From the NCBI GenBank assembly GCA_015227615.1, contig JAALGZ010000001.1, positions 186,001-250,000 on the forward strand: a DNA stretch of 64,000 nt, given 5' to 3'. A program made the position numbers and the translations under genes. The notes below the pieces were generated by a model, which ran no database searches, had not been told where the DNA came from, and worked only from the letters and a program-made list of their open reading frames with translations. Below are positions 1 through 9,715 of the stretch, one piece after another; within the stretch, counting starts at the first letter, position 1; every line of letters begins with the position of its first letter. The DNA is from Labyrinthula sp. Ha (Eukaryota > Sar > Bigyra > Labyrinthulida > Labyrinthulaceae).

Positions 1-3000
1 GTGCTTTAAATGTAATCAACCTGGTCATAAGAAATATGAGTGTAATAATGACTGGTATTGCAATTATTGTAAAAAGAGCGGACATAACCAGTTTAGCTGC
101 AGAAACAAGATAAAAAACGAGAACCAAAACGAAAATAACAATAGTTTTGCAGGTGCTTTTATTGGGAAGTTAAATAATGTTGACTTTACAATAAATAGTG
201 TACAAAGAGGTTCACAATCTGGTTCTAGTTTAATACTTGACTCTGGAGCAAGCTACCACGTCTGTGGAGAAAATCATTTGGGAAATTTTACTGAAATTCA
301 AGAGCTAACTGTTCCGAAATATGTTAGTACTGCAGGAGGAAAAGTTTATGCAAGTTACAGAAAAGGAAAATTCGAAAGTGTTTTGGAAAATGGTAAAAGG
401 ATTATATTGAACGATGTATTTATTTTTAAAGAACTACAGGTATTTTTAATTTCAATTGCAGTGTTGTTAAACAGAGGTTTAACTTTAGTAGCTAAAGAAA
501 ATGAGTTCAATATTCTGAAAGAGAACAATATTATTTACAAAGCTCAAAAATCTATGAATAATTTGTTTCTAGTTAAATGTAAAAGTTTTGAAAGTAATAA
601 AGTAATGGCAATGAAAAGCTCCAATAAGAGTCTTTTGTATTATCATATTCTATTTGGACATCAAGGAGAAAAAGCATTTTTAAACACGATGAAATATTTT
701 AACATTGAATGCAAGAGAAAGGATATTGAAAACTTAATATGTGATACTTGTAATAAAGTTAATTTAAAAAAGTCAGTGATAAAAAAGAAAAATGCTGTAG
801 GATTTAAAGCTGAACCTGGAACAATGTTTGTCCTAGATACAGTTGCTGTGTTAGCTACATCCCGAGCAGGAAATATTGGTTTTCTTTTAGTAACAGATGT
901 TGAAACAAAGTACAGATATATTTATTGCTATAAAAATAAATCTGAAGTTGCTGAAGAAGTTATTAATTATGTAAAAAAGTTTCAAAGACTTTCTGGTATT
1001 AATTTAAAACAATTGTATTCGGATCAAGGAACAGAATTTGTAAACCAAAGAATTATAGAATTTTGTACACAGGAAGGAATAAAGTTTACTACTTCAGCAG
1101 CTTACGTCCCACAACATAATGGGATTGCTGAAAGATCTAATCAATATATTTTATCAAGAATGAGACAATTAATAAATATGTTAGAAATAGAGAAGTCGTT
1201 TTACTGGGACTTTGCTGCGTACTATAGTGTTTATATAACAAATAGAGTTACAGAGGGTGGAACAGACATATCTTCTTTTGAAAGAATTTACAATAAAAAA
1301 CCAAAGTTATATAGGTTTTATATTTTCGGTTCACTTATTGTTTATGTACAGAAAACCAAAAATAAAATACAGAGTAAAGGAACATACGGATACTTTATGG
1401 GTTATAACCCAGCTACTGCAGAAGCTTTAATTGTGGATAAAATTAGTAGACACTTGATTAAAACACGAGACTTTAAATCTATTCGAAATTCTGAGAATTT
1501 GTTTGGTAATGAGGAGAAAAATATACAGTCTGAAATAAAGAATCCATTAAACATTGGAGTGTCTGATCAAAATGAAAATACAATGCAACTTGAAACAAAT
1601 GAAATTGATACTGATACGTTACAAAACGAAAATAATGAAGACAATTATGTAAGAAGAAGCACTAGAGCAACAAAGGTGCCTGATAGACTCACCTATGATC
1701 AGGCAAATATTAGTAATCTTTTCTTATTTGAGGAAGCAGGTTTTGTTTTTCAATTTCCTGAGCTATTTAATTATGCTACTGCTTTGGTCTCGAAAGATTT
1801 TACTATACCAAAAAGTTTTCATCAAATTAAACATAAACCTGAATCAGATAAATGGTACGAAGCTTACGATAAGGAACTAAAAAAGATAGAACTGATGGGA
1901 AAAATGGAACTAGTAAATAATGAAAAAGTGAAAAATAAACAGAATGTGATACCTATAATGGAACTGTTTTCTAAAAAGTATGACAACATTAGTAAGCAAA
2001 ATATATTCAAGTGCAGATTCGTTGCTAGGGGAGATCTCCAAGAAGATTACCTTAAATTTTACTCCCCAGCAAGTAGATTAGAATTGATAAGAGTCTTTAT
2101 CTTTATAGTAGCAAAAAAAATTATTTGTGGACTCAATTAGATATTGGGAATGCGTTTCTCAACGCTAAACTTGATACAGAGTATCTGTATTCTCTCCCTC
2201 AGAAACTGAAAATACAACATCCAAATAAAGTGTGGAAAAGTAGTCAGGCCATTTATGGTCTTAAAGAAGCACCACTGTATTGGCACAAAGAAATTAGTGA
2301 GAAGTTAGAAAAAGCTGGATTTATTATCAATCAAAAAGAAAGAACTATTCTTAAGCACAAAGAAAAATGCATCATTGGTCTTATTTATGTGGATGACATC
2401 TTATTTGCAGGAAGAGAAGAAAAAGAGTTAAAGTGGATTACTTGTATTTTAGGAGAACATTATAAAGTCAAACAAACATTTAATGTGAATAACTATGTGG
2501 GTTTTGAAATTACATCCGACGAAAAATATTTGTACCTGACGGCAAAAAATTACATCAATAATTTATGTGAGGTTTTTGAAATTCAAACTGAAGAAGATAT
2601 CCCACATACAGTCAAAGAATGGGCTGATAAAGAAATAGATAGTGAAGTTCTTGAACAGAAGAAAAAATACCAATCCATAATTGGTACTTTAACATACATT
2701 AATCGTGTGTGTAGACCACATATCACTTTTCAAGTAAATGTTCTAGCTCAATGCGCGAGCAAACCTACTAAATTTAACTTTAACTGTGTGAAAAAGGTAG
2801 CAAAATATCTGCTAAAGACAAAAAACATGGGTTTGAAATATACAAAGGGAGAACATGTTTTAAATATAGAGATGTTTTGTGACGCGTCTTATGGTATGTT
2901 AAAGGGTGGGAATTCTATGACCGGATATGTTCTAAAAGTCAATAAACAAGTGGTTTTATACAAGAGTAAAAAACAGAAAACAATAGCGACAAGCTCAACA

Positions 3001-3339
3001 GAATCTGAAATATTAGCTTGCTTGTTAGCTGTCAAAGAAATGAAATGGTTAAAGATAAATCTCAATTTTTTTGGTCTGAAGTTTGATAGTGGTACCATTA
3101 AGAATGACAATTTGGGAGCAGTAAAAAAGCTAGGAGTACAAGCATCTTACAATGGAATTAAACAACTGGAAATTGAGCATTATTTTATGAAGCAAGTGAT
3201 TGAAGTAGAAGGATGGATCGTCGAGCATGTTTCTGCGAATAAGAATGATGCGGACAATTTAACGAAACCAGTGAGTAAGAAGTGGTTCATCGAAAACAGG
3301 GACAAATGGATCTGTAAAGAAAAAGGGAAAGAAGAATAA
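1..3339 (+). mobile_element. Ty1/copia (Pseudoviridae-like) LTR retrotransposon, 5'-truncated by window edge, broken
   Basis: Fossil copy of a Ty1/copia element. In order it shows two gag CCHC zinc knuckles in the first 110 bases, an aspartic protease DSGAS motif near 240-260, a pre-integrase zinc-binding region (H..H..C..C) near 640-760, a DDE integrase core near 830-1200, reverse transcriptase with YVDD near 2385-2400, and an RNase H-like domain near 2870-3270. The order PR-INT-RT-RH is diagnostic for copia rather than gypsy. The 5' LTR and most of gag lie outside the window. The 3' LTR is not defined; a TG dinucleotide near 3389 is one possible start. The coding region is interrupted about once or twice, so the copy looks inactive but not ancient. 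Confidence 0.93.
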
Positions 3340-5495
3340 AAAGTTAAAAAATGTAATATAAAAAATACAACGGAAAAAAGGTAATTGTATGTTATAGGTT
3401 TGAGATATATTTAGTTGTTAGTAGATTTTAATATATAAGCGAAATTTGAAAGAGATACTTCGTAACAATTTTTTTGTTAATTGGGTTTTTTATTAATACA
3501 GAATTCAATAGGAATATGCCAGCACAGTGGCCCTGATCTGGTACTATACCCATCGCACTGCTGTCCTTTAGAGATGAGTTCTTTATGCTTCCGGAGAATC
3601 ATAGCCCAGAAGGTGTAATTAAATGATATATTTAGTATAAAGGAAAATTTTCCAAGAAAAAAAATTGTAATATATAAAATATAATACAGTTGCTTTAAAT
3701 TGTGAGAGTATTCAAGATGAAACCTAAAATAAAGAGAAAAAAGAGGTTAATTGGTAGAAGGGAAAGACAACTGGAAGATGCATGAAAGTTGCTACAGATA
3801 TATAGAATGTTAAAGAGAAATTTTTCATGGTTATTTCGAGTAGAAATATAGAAGTTTTGCTCAAGTTTTTGAGAATCAAAAATTGCAGATATAGAAGTAG
3901 AAATAAGAGTGATAATAACGGAAGACAAAACCACGACTCAGTATATCAACAACTGATATACAGAGGGTTAACGACATAGGCTTGTAAATCTTGCGAATTT
4001 AAATGCAGAATTTTACAGAAACTTCATCATATTGATCCTGCCTATGATGAGATCACATCATGTAACATGTGAAACGGATTGATTATTATTTTTTTTAATT
4101 AAACATTTCCCATGGTAAAAGTAAATCACGCTCAATGATGCTTCTAGATCTTTGGGCTTGACTTGCCTACATCCACAGCCCAAAAGCATAGAACATCTGA
4201 AATTATTTGCAAAACAGAAAACAGATTCAAGAAACTGAAAGAAATACAACAAAAAGTTTTGAAAGAGAAGTTAAGTTCTCTGTATTATCTAAACTTTAAT
4301 AAGAAAAAAAGAAAGGGGGGTTACCCTAGCAAATTTATTACGCTTTCACATGCTAGCAAGTCCATAAGATTTGCATGGAGAAATACCACGGAAGGTTAAG
4401 GATGAGGAATATTATTCTTGAGAGGTAGTTTAGATATATGGTGTCAATCTTTTTAAGTTTAAATACTATATATATTTTTCTTGTTACTGACTTTTTGGGA
4501 TGGCGAACTAAATTTTTTTTTAATTCAAGACACTGCAACAATTCTATTATCTATCCCTTTAATTGACTGTTGGTATAGTTTTTGTTTATTCTTCAGAAGT
4601 ACACATGCGAAAAAATACCTGGCTCTTTCTTTATCTAAGATTAGTTATTTAAAATCTGTGTAAGAAGATTTCAAAAACCCACAGATCTGTCTTTTTTGCG
4701 CATTATTGAGTGATAATGTCTTGCAGCGGTATGACGTTTTGAATGAGTTCGCTAGTAACATTCAAGCTCATATACTCTACCTAGCGTATTGCTACTCCAT
4801 GACCTGCTAAAATCAGCTTTACCCTTCGCTTTTCTCTAAGAGATTGTAAAGTTTAAGAGATGGCCTGCAATAGATGTGCTTCACATTCTCAAAATAATTT
4901 ATGTGGACCGTCTCTTAAGGCATCAGTCATACGAAAAACAGTTGCAGATGTCCTACGAAATCCCTAAATACCTATTAATTTTATGAACATAACTCCGATG
5001 TGCTTTTGGGTAGCTTGATCATGATGAACGACGGGACCCTTACTCTAAACTCCAGCCCCGCACTAGTACACGAACCCACCCTAACTTTTAATTTAGAGTT
5101 TGAACATTCAAAGGAACTTATTTATAAACCATCGTGGACTAGAGTTGAACTGATTTTAAGTTATATCTTCTGTTTGTAGAGATCGCATGCCTAGTGTATA
5201 AATGGCATAGTATAAGCTCAAGTGTGATGGATTAACCTTTCAACTGAACGAAAGCACAAAGTGAGGAGTAAAGGCAAATATATATATATATATATATATA
5301 TGTTATAGTTTAACCAAACTCTTCTGGCAGTCCTAAACTTTGACCAAGAGACAAACTGGACATAAAGAAATGTAATCTTATTATATTCCCAACAAATTTG
5401 GCCAAAATATATGACCAAATAGTCCATATTCTAAATCCTGAATTTAAGAACAAGTCCGTTTAGAACACATCAACAAAAATATTCCAGAATAAAAG
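3340..5495. other. Intergenic stretch after the retrotransposon
   Basis: No convincing gene is visible. The first few hundred bases should include the 3' LTR of the copia element, but with no 5' LTR in view its limits cannot be fixed. Short open frames in this stretch have no recognisable motifs. A TA microsatellite lies about 200 bases before the next gene. Confidence 0.6.
5278..5302. repeat. (TA)n microsatellite
   Basis: An uninterrupted run of about twelve TA dinucleotides lies about 200 bp upstream of the immunophilin-like gene. It is simple sequence and is likely to be length-polymorphic. Confidence 0.95.
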
Positions 5496-8282
5496 ATGCC
5501 TTCGAAGAAAGAAGAAATGTCTCGTGAACAGACGACAGCATTCGCCCAACACATGTTAAATGATAGTAGATTCTCACCGGAGAGGCAAGCTGAAGTTTCA
5601 CGTATGGTAGAACTCGAGAAGGAACGTAATCACGAACGAAAGTATGACCCTGAAGAGCAGAAAGATGGACAAACAATGTTAATTTCACTACATCATGAAC
5701 AACGAGAGGAATATATGGTCGAGCACGCTGAATTTAAATTTGGTAACTTTTATGGAAGGGAAGGGATATTGAAGTCTGACGAGAAAGGGGTTGTGATAAA
5801 GAGGATTGAGAAAAGAAGAGAAGGATATCAGACAACCATTGCCCAGGATGATAGAGCAAGCCTTAAATATAGTCTACGTATCTTGGAGATTGTTGAAGAT
5901 TCTACTGAAGAAAAGCAAAAACCAACAGAAGAAGAGAAGAAAGAAGTAAAGAAGAAGTTGGAAGAGTGGGACACAGATTATGAGTCGGAAGAAGAGGTTG
6001 ATGAAATTGCTGTGGAGGAAAAAGAAGAGGAAGAAGTCGGGCCTCAAGGCGTTATGGAAGGATGGGAGAATGATGTCGAGAATGTAGGTCAAATCTGGAA
6101 GAAAGTTAAAAAATTTAAGGAGGTCACGAAATTTGAAGGTGAGCTTAACTTGCTTCCTTTCAACAATGAGTGCTTTTATGGGATGGATGTCGTTTTGGTA
6201 TGCATGGAGAAATATGAAAAAAGTAAGGCATTGTTCTCACAACAGTACAAAGCTGGCTTGTCATCTTTCCTGAGAAGCATTACGTCACAGAGCAATGATG
6301 TAACTGCACAATTTGACGAATACGAGTCAGATGGAAATTTGGTGGTTGAAATGACTTATGAAATTACTGAGGTAGAAAAGATTACAGATTTTTATAGAGA
6401 TTTTGGGGTCTTGAAAAAAGAAGTGTCTACTGCCAAAAATTATTCTGGAGTTGGTTGGCCTAGAGATGGTGATGAAGTATATTGCGAGGTTGCCTTTGTT
6501 AAGGGCAAGCTTGAAGAGAAATTTGATGATGATGTTGAAGAAATTATAGGATTAGAGGAAGATGAGTCACAAGATAAGAGTTTAGAGTTTACTAGTTATT
6601 ACTACGTTATGGAAGAAGAAAGTGATGATGAAGATGACGGTTCTGATGATGAGGCAGCTGAAATGCCAAGAAAAAAAAATCTAGAAAAGGAAAAGAAAGA
6701 GAAGAAAAAAACTGTAATCGATGAAAAATTCCCGCCTAAACTGGCCGAAGTAATAAAACAGGTAAAGGAAGGGGAGACTGTGGATTTGGTTATTCGAGAG
6801 ATTATAGAAAATGATCCATTGGCGGCAAAACTCAAGAAAGATATGGATTTTTCAATATATGCCCCAGTTGAGTGGCGTAAGGCTAATAACTTGCATGAAA
6901 CTTCTGAGATTGTATTGAGAGTAACAACATCGAAAATTGTTAAATCCAGGTCAAAACTAGATGGTAAGATCAAATTTAAAATTCTAAACGAGCACAGTGC
7001 TGAGATTCAGGATAAGGTTAAGACTCCAAGAAGCAATCAGAGGTGTGGAATTGATTTTACAATTGAGGTTGAAAAAGAAATCATTCTGAAAGGTCTTGGA
7101 GAGTTTATCCTTCATAGAGGAGAAATGTTAAAATTTATGGAAACTGTTATATTCGATATGCACCAGGGTGAGAGGCATAAGATCTGGACAAATGATCTCA
7201 CATTAATAAATGAAAATAAAGAATTTGATGTTTGGGCTGAGTATATATGTAAGGCTGTGTTTGAAAGCGAACCTAGACAAAGTGACTATATGCCTGAAAA
7301 AGTTCCTATGAGACCAATGAAAATGTCACTTTCAGGAACTCTAGTAAAAGCTATAAGAAATGTTCAATCTTTGCCAATGGAAAAGCAAATCCAAACGGTA
7401 AGAGAGTTCTTCAAAGATTTAATTGAGCGCTCAAAAAAAATTAATCAAGATGGAGAAATGATGGTTGCACAGTTTGTGGCAGTTGTTAAGTTGGGATACT
7501 TGGAGAGCAAGGATACGTATTGGGACAACGAGGTTCTACAAAGGCGGGAAGTTATGGAAAACGCCAAGTTTCACGGAAATAGACTCTTTAAGAAGGGGTG
7601 CTACGACCTCGCTAAGAAGATCTATCAGTCAGGAATTCGGGTTTACTCGCAATGGAATTTTGGCATGATTCGAACTGACGAGGAAAAGGTTATTTGTAGA
7701 CCTATTAGATTTTCGCTATTACTAAACCTTGCTGCATGTGAACTGAAGCTGGGCTCCGAAGAGGAAGCAATGAAGCTGTATGACGAAGCAGTCAAATGGT
7801 GTGATGAGGACATGGCAAAACTAGAAAAGAGGAAGGGCAAAGAAACTCCTGATGAAGAAATACAGGAGCAAATAGACGAAATAGATAAGGTTAGAGTTAA
7901 AGGTCTAGTCAAACGCGCCGCTATTTTGCTGACTCAAGGCTTGAGCAAATTAGATAAAGCAAAAGAGGACTTGTTCTATGTCAAGGACAAGTATCCTACA
8001 TTACCAGGGTTGAAGGCAGAATTGCTCACACTAAAAAAGATACTAGAGGACTCAAAGCGTAAAAAAGAGAAAAACTATTCAGGATTTCTAAACAAAGAAA
8101 AAGATATTTTCAAAACAAAAGAGGCAAGAGGAGAATTAAGAAGGAAGGAAGTCCCCTTCTTTGGTCAACGAGGAAGACAAGATCCCACAGATGAACCTCT
8201 TAGCCTAAAAGATGTTCCAAGAGATCAGTGGGTGAAACGAGCTGAAGAATATTATGGAATTGTTGACCACGATCTCGACTAA
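5496..8282 (+). CDS. Large FKBP/TPR immunophilin-like protein (928 aa)
   Basis: A single-exon gene. The C-terminal third has a tetratricopeptide region at about residues 687-840, followed by a basic tail (KKILEDSKRKKEKNY), the arrangement seen in FKBP4/5 and plant PASTICCINO1. The upstream part contains several degenerate FKBP-like modules. One ends near residue 130 (SLKYSLRILEIVED), another carries GVGWPRDGDEVYCEVAF near 325, and a third lies near 490-570. They are separated by very acidic segments (about 140-185 and 370-385). I see no intact prolyl-isomerase active-site pattern, so a TPR co-chaperone role, perhaps binding Hsp90, is more likely than catalysis. The assignment rests on pattern and domain order and could be wrong for the N-terminal half. 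Its TAA stop overlaps the stop of the convergent downstream gene. Confidence 0.6.
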   Translation: MPSKKEEMSREQTTAFAQHMLNDSRFSPERQAEVSRMVELEKERNHERKYDPEEQKDGQTMLISLHHEQREEYMVEHAEFKFGNFYGREGILKSDEKGVVIKRIEKRREGYQTTIAQDDRASLKYSLRILEIVEDSTEEKQKPTEEEKKEVKKKLEEWDTDYESEEEVDEIAVEEKEEEEVGPQGVMEGWENDVENVGQIWKKVKKFKEVTKFEGELNLLPFNNECFYGMDVVLVCMEKYEKSKALFSQQYKAGLSSFLRSITSQSNDVTAQFDEYESDGNLVVEMTYEITEVEKITDFYRDFGVLKKEVSTAKNYSGVGWPRDGDEVYCEVAFVKGKLEEKFDDDVEEIIGLEEDESQDKSLEFTSYYYVMEEESDDEDDGSDDEAAEMPRKKNLEKEKKEKKKTVIDEKFPPKLAEVIKQVKEGETVDLVIREIIENDPLAAKLKKDMDFSIYAPVEWRKANNLHETSEIVLRVTTSKIVKSRSKLDGKIKFKILNEHSAEIQDKVKTPRSNQRCGIDFTIEVEKEIILKGLGEFILHRGEMLKFMETVIFDMHQGERHKIWTNDLTLINENKEFDVWAEYICKAVFESEPRQSDYMPEKVPMRPMKMSLSGTLVKAIRNVQSLPMEKQIQTVREFFKDLIERSKKINQDGEMMVAQFVAVVKLGYLESKDTYWDNEVLQRREVMENAKFHGNRLFKKGCYDLAKKIYQSGIRVYSQWNFGMIRTDEEKVICRPIRFSLLLNLAACELKLGSEEEAMKLYDEAVKWCDEDMAKLEKRKGKETPDEEIQEQIDEIDKVRVKGLVKRAAILLTQGLSKLDKAKEDLFYVKDKYPTLPGLKAELLTLKKILEDSKRKKEKNYSGFLNKEKDIFKTKEARGELRRKEVPFFGQRGRQDPTDEPLSLKDVPRDQWVKRAEEYYGIVDHDLD

Positions 8283-8848
8283 GTTCTTAATCTTTTGGCC
8301 TGTTGAAAAGCATCAAACACAACTATCGTATCATTCCCTTTTATTACGGCCAGAAGAAGAAGGTTCCATTTATTATCCTCACTCTTTACATACCTTGAAA
8401 CTAGTTTGTATTCATGCTCTCCATAGCTTATCAACGAATCTACGTTTGCTTTATTATCAGTTACACTTCCTTCCCATAAGACAGCCCAACTCTGTTTCCT
8501 AAACTCAATTTTATCTGGTTCTTCTATCTCAATCAGATTTTTATATTTTCTTTTCTTCAAAAATGTTTTCAATTGTTCTAAACTAAGTAAAACTGGTTTT
8601 GGTGTCAAAAAGTATGTTTCAGAAACTGCTGAAAAGCTGTATCCAATAGCCAAACCCAGCGAAAATCCTACAAACGCATCCAATAAAAATCTTCTTGTCT
8701 CCTTCGGCAAATACAGTGTATTTCTTAAACTTGAAGTATCTTTATATCCAGTCTTGTTCTTTACTTCACGCTTAGGAAACCTTTTCGTAGTCAAGCATCT
8801 TGTGGTTTTGCTTCTTATTCTTATCCTAAAAGCTTTACTCAAGAACAT
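8279..8848 (-). CDS. Unknown protein with basic N-terminus and one membrane segment (189 aa)
   Basis: I do not recognise the family. The N-terminal 32 residues are rich in Arg and Lys with no acidic residues, as in mitochondrial presequences. A single hydrophobic segment follows at about residues 54-76 (FVGFSLGLAIGYSFSAV), then a soluble C-terminal domain of about 110 residues with several Trp residues. A mitochondrial inner-membrane protein is the simplest inference. The start is the first Met after a 117-bp spacer shared with the divergent proteasome gene. The TAG stop at 8279-8281 overlaps the TAA of the convergent neighbour by two bases, so both genes are intact to the last codon. Reality as a gene is supported by length, the promoter-like motifs upstream and tight packing. 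Confidence 0.75.
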   Translation of the reverse strand: MFLSKAFRIRIRSKTTRCLTTKRFPKREVKNKTGYKDTSSLRNTLYLPKETRRFLLDAFVGFSLGLAIGYSFSAVSETYFLTPKPVLLSLEQLKTFLKKRKYKNLIEIEEPDKIEFRKQSWAVLWEGSVTDNKANVDSLISYGEHEYKLVSRYVKSEDNKWNLLLLAVIKGNDTIVVFDAFQQAKRLRT

Positions 8849-8965
8849 TCTCTTTGGCCATATCGCCAGATTTGTAGGATGTTGAGATTTTGCCCAAAAT
8901 TGTACTCTGAGAGGACCAATTCAAGTTGAAGATAAGAAAGAAAAGATTTTACATTCGCAAGTAGG
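8849..8965. promoter_or_regulatory. Bidirectional promoter region, 117 bp
   Basis: This is the only spacer between two divergent genes. It holds GGCCATATCGCC at 8856-8867 and ATTTTGCCCAAAAT at 8887-8900, a near-palindrome. The same two motif types recur together at the start of the LYR gene at the right end of the window. The promoter role is inferred from position and recurrence. Confidence 0.55.
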
Positions 8966-9715
8966 ATGCCAGGATACGATAGCGCACTAACAACATTTGC
9001 CCCAGATGGGAGTCTCTACCAAGTTAAATATGCATTTGAGGCCGTTCAAAAAGGAAAAGCTGTTGTTGCAGTGCGTGGAAAGAATTGCATAGCCTTGGGT
9101 GTTGAACGTCGAGTAACAGCTAAGCTTGAAGACGACTCCAGCGAACAGAAGATTGCTAATTTGGATACACACCTATTAGTTGGTTTTAGTGGACTAAGTG
9201 CTGATGCAAGGGTTTTGATTGATAGAGCTCGAGTTGAAGCGCAAAGTTATAGGTTGACTGTGGAAGACAAGCCAAGCATTGAGTACATGGCGAAATGGGT
9301 AAGCAGTTTGCAGCAAAAATATACTCAAAGGGGTGGTGTTAGACCTTTTGGGGTCAGTATAGTAATTGCAGGTTTTAGTGTTGAAGGGGAACCCATGATA
9401 TATAAGACTGAACCAACAGGCAATTACATGGCTTGGAGGGCTTGTGCGATCGGTAACAAGAGTGAGGAGACAAATGATTTTCTGAAAAAGGAGTATAAAG
9501 AAAATATGGAAAAAGACCAGGTGGTTCGAATGTGCGTAGAGAGTTTGCTTCAGGTTGTAGAAGAAGATCGGCCTATTGAGATCTGGGTGATTGAAGAAGG
9601 AGGACCTGAGGGAGGAAAAATGCTTGAGAAAGATGTTGTGGATGGGTACAGGAAGGAGATACATGAATTGAGAGAAAAAGAGCGGGAAGAAAGAGAACAA
9701 GCTGCAAGGAGCTAA
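8966..9715 (+). CDS. PSMA7: 20S proteasome subunit alpha type-7 (alpha-4)
   Basis: An outer-ring alpha subunit of the 20S proteasome, which gates substrate entry in cytosol and nucleus. The protein opens with the proteasome A signature (YDSALTTFAPDGSLYQVKYAFEAV). It continues with conserved blocks seen in alpha-4 proteins: GVERRVTAKLED, the GLSADARVLIDRARVEAQSYRLTVED stretch, and RPFGVSIVIAGF near residue 127. The length of 249 aa matches the family (human 248). A highly charged C-terminal tail is also typical. It is a single exon, with the start at the first ATG after the 117-bp divergent spacer. An AATAAA lies 13 bp after the stop and may serve polyadenylation. Confidence 0.97.
   Translation: MPGYDSALTTFAPDGSLYQVKYAFEAVQKGKAVVAVRGKNCIALGVERRVTAKLEDDSSEQKIANLDTHLLVGFSGLSADARVLIDRARVEAQSYRLTVEDKPSIEYMAKWVSSLQQKYTQRGGVRPFGVSIVIAGFSVEGEPMIYKTEPTGNYMAWRACAIGNKSEETNDFLKKEYKENMEKDQVVRMCVESLLQVVEEDRPIEIWVIEEGGPEGGKMLEKDVVDGYRKEIHELREKEREEREQAARS

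Noticed and set aside
6602-6973. 123-codon open frame antisense to the immunophilin-like gene
   Set aside because: Serine/phenylalanine-rich mirror of an acidic, lysine-rich coding stretch on the other strand; no motif.
9194-9700. 168-codon open frame antisense to proteasome alpha-4
   Set aside because: Lies wholly within a strongly conserved gene on the opposite strand.
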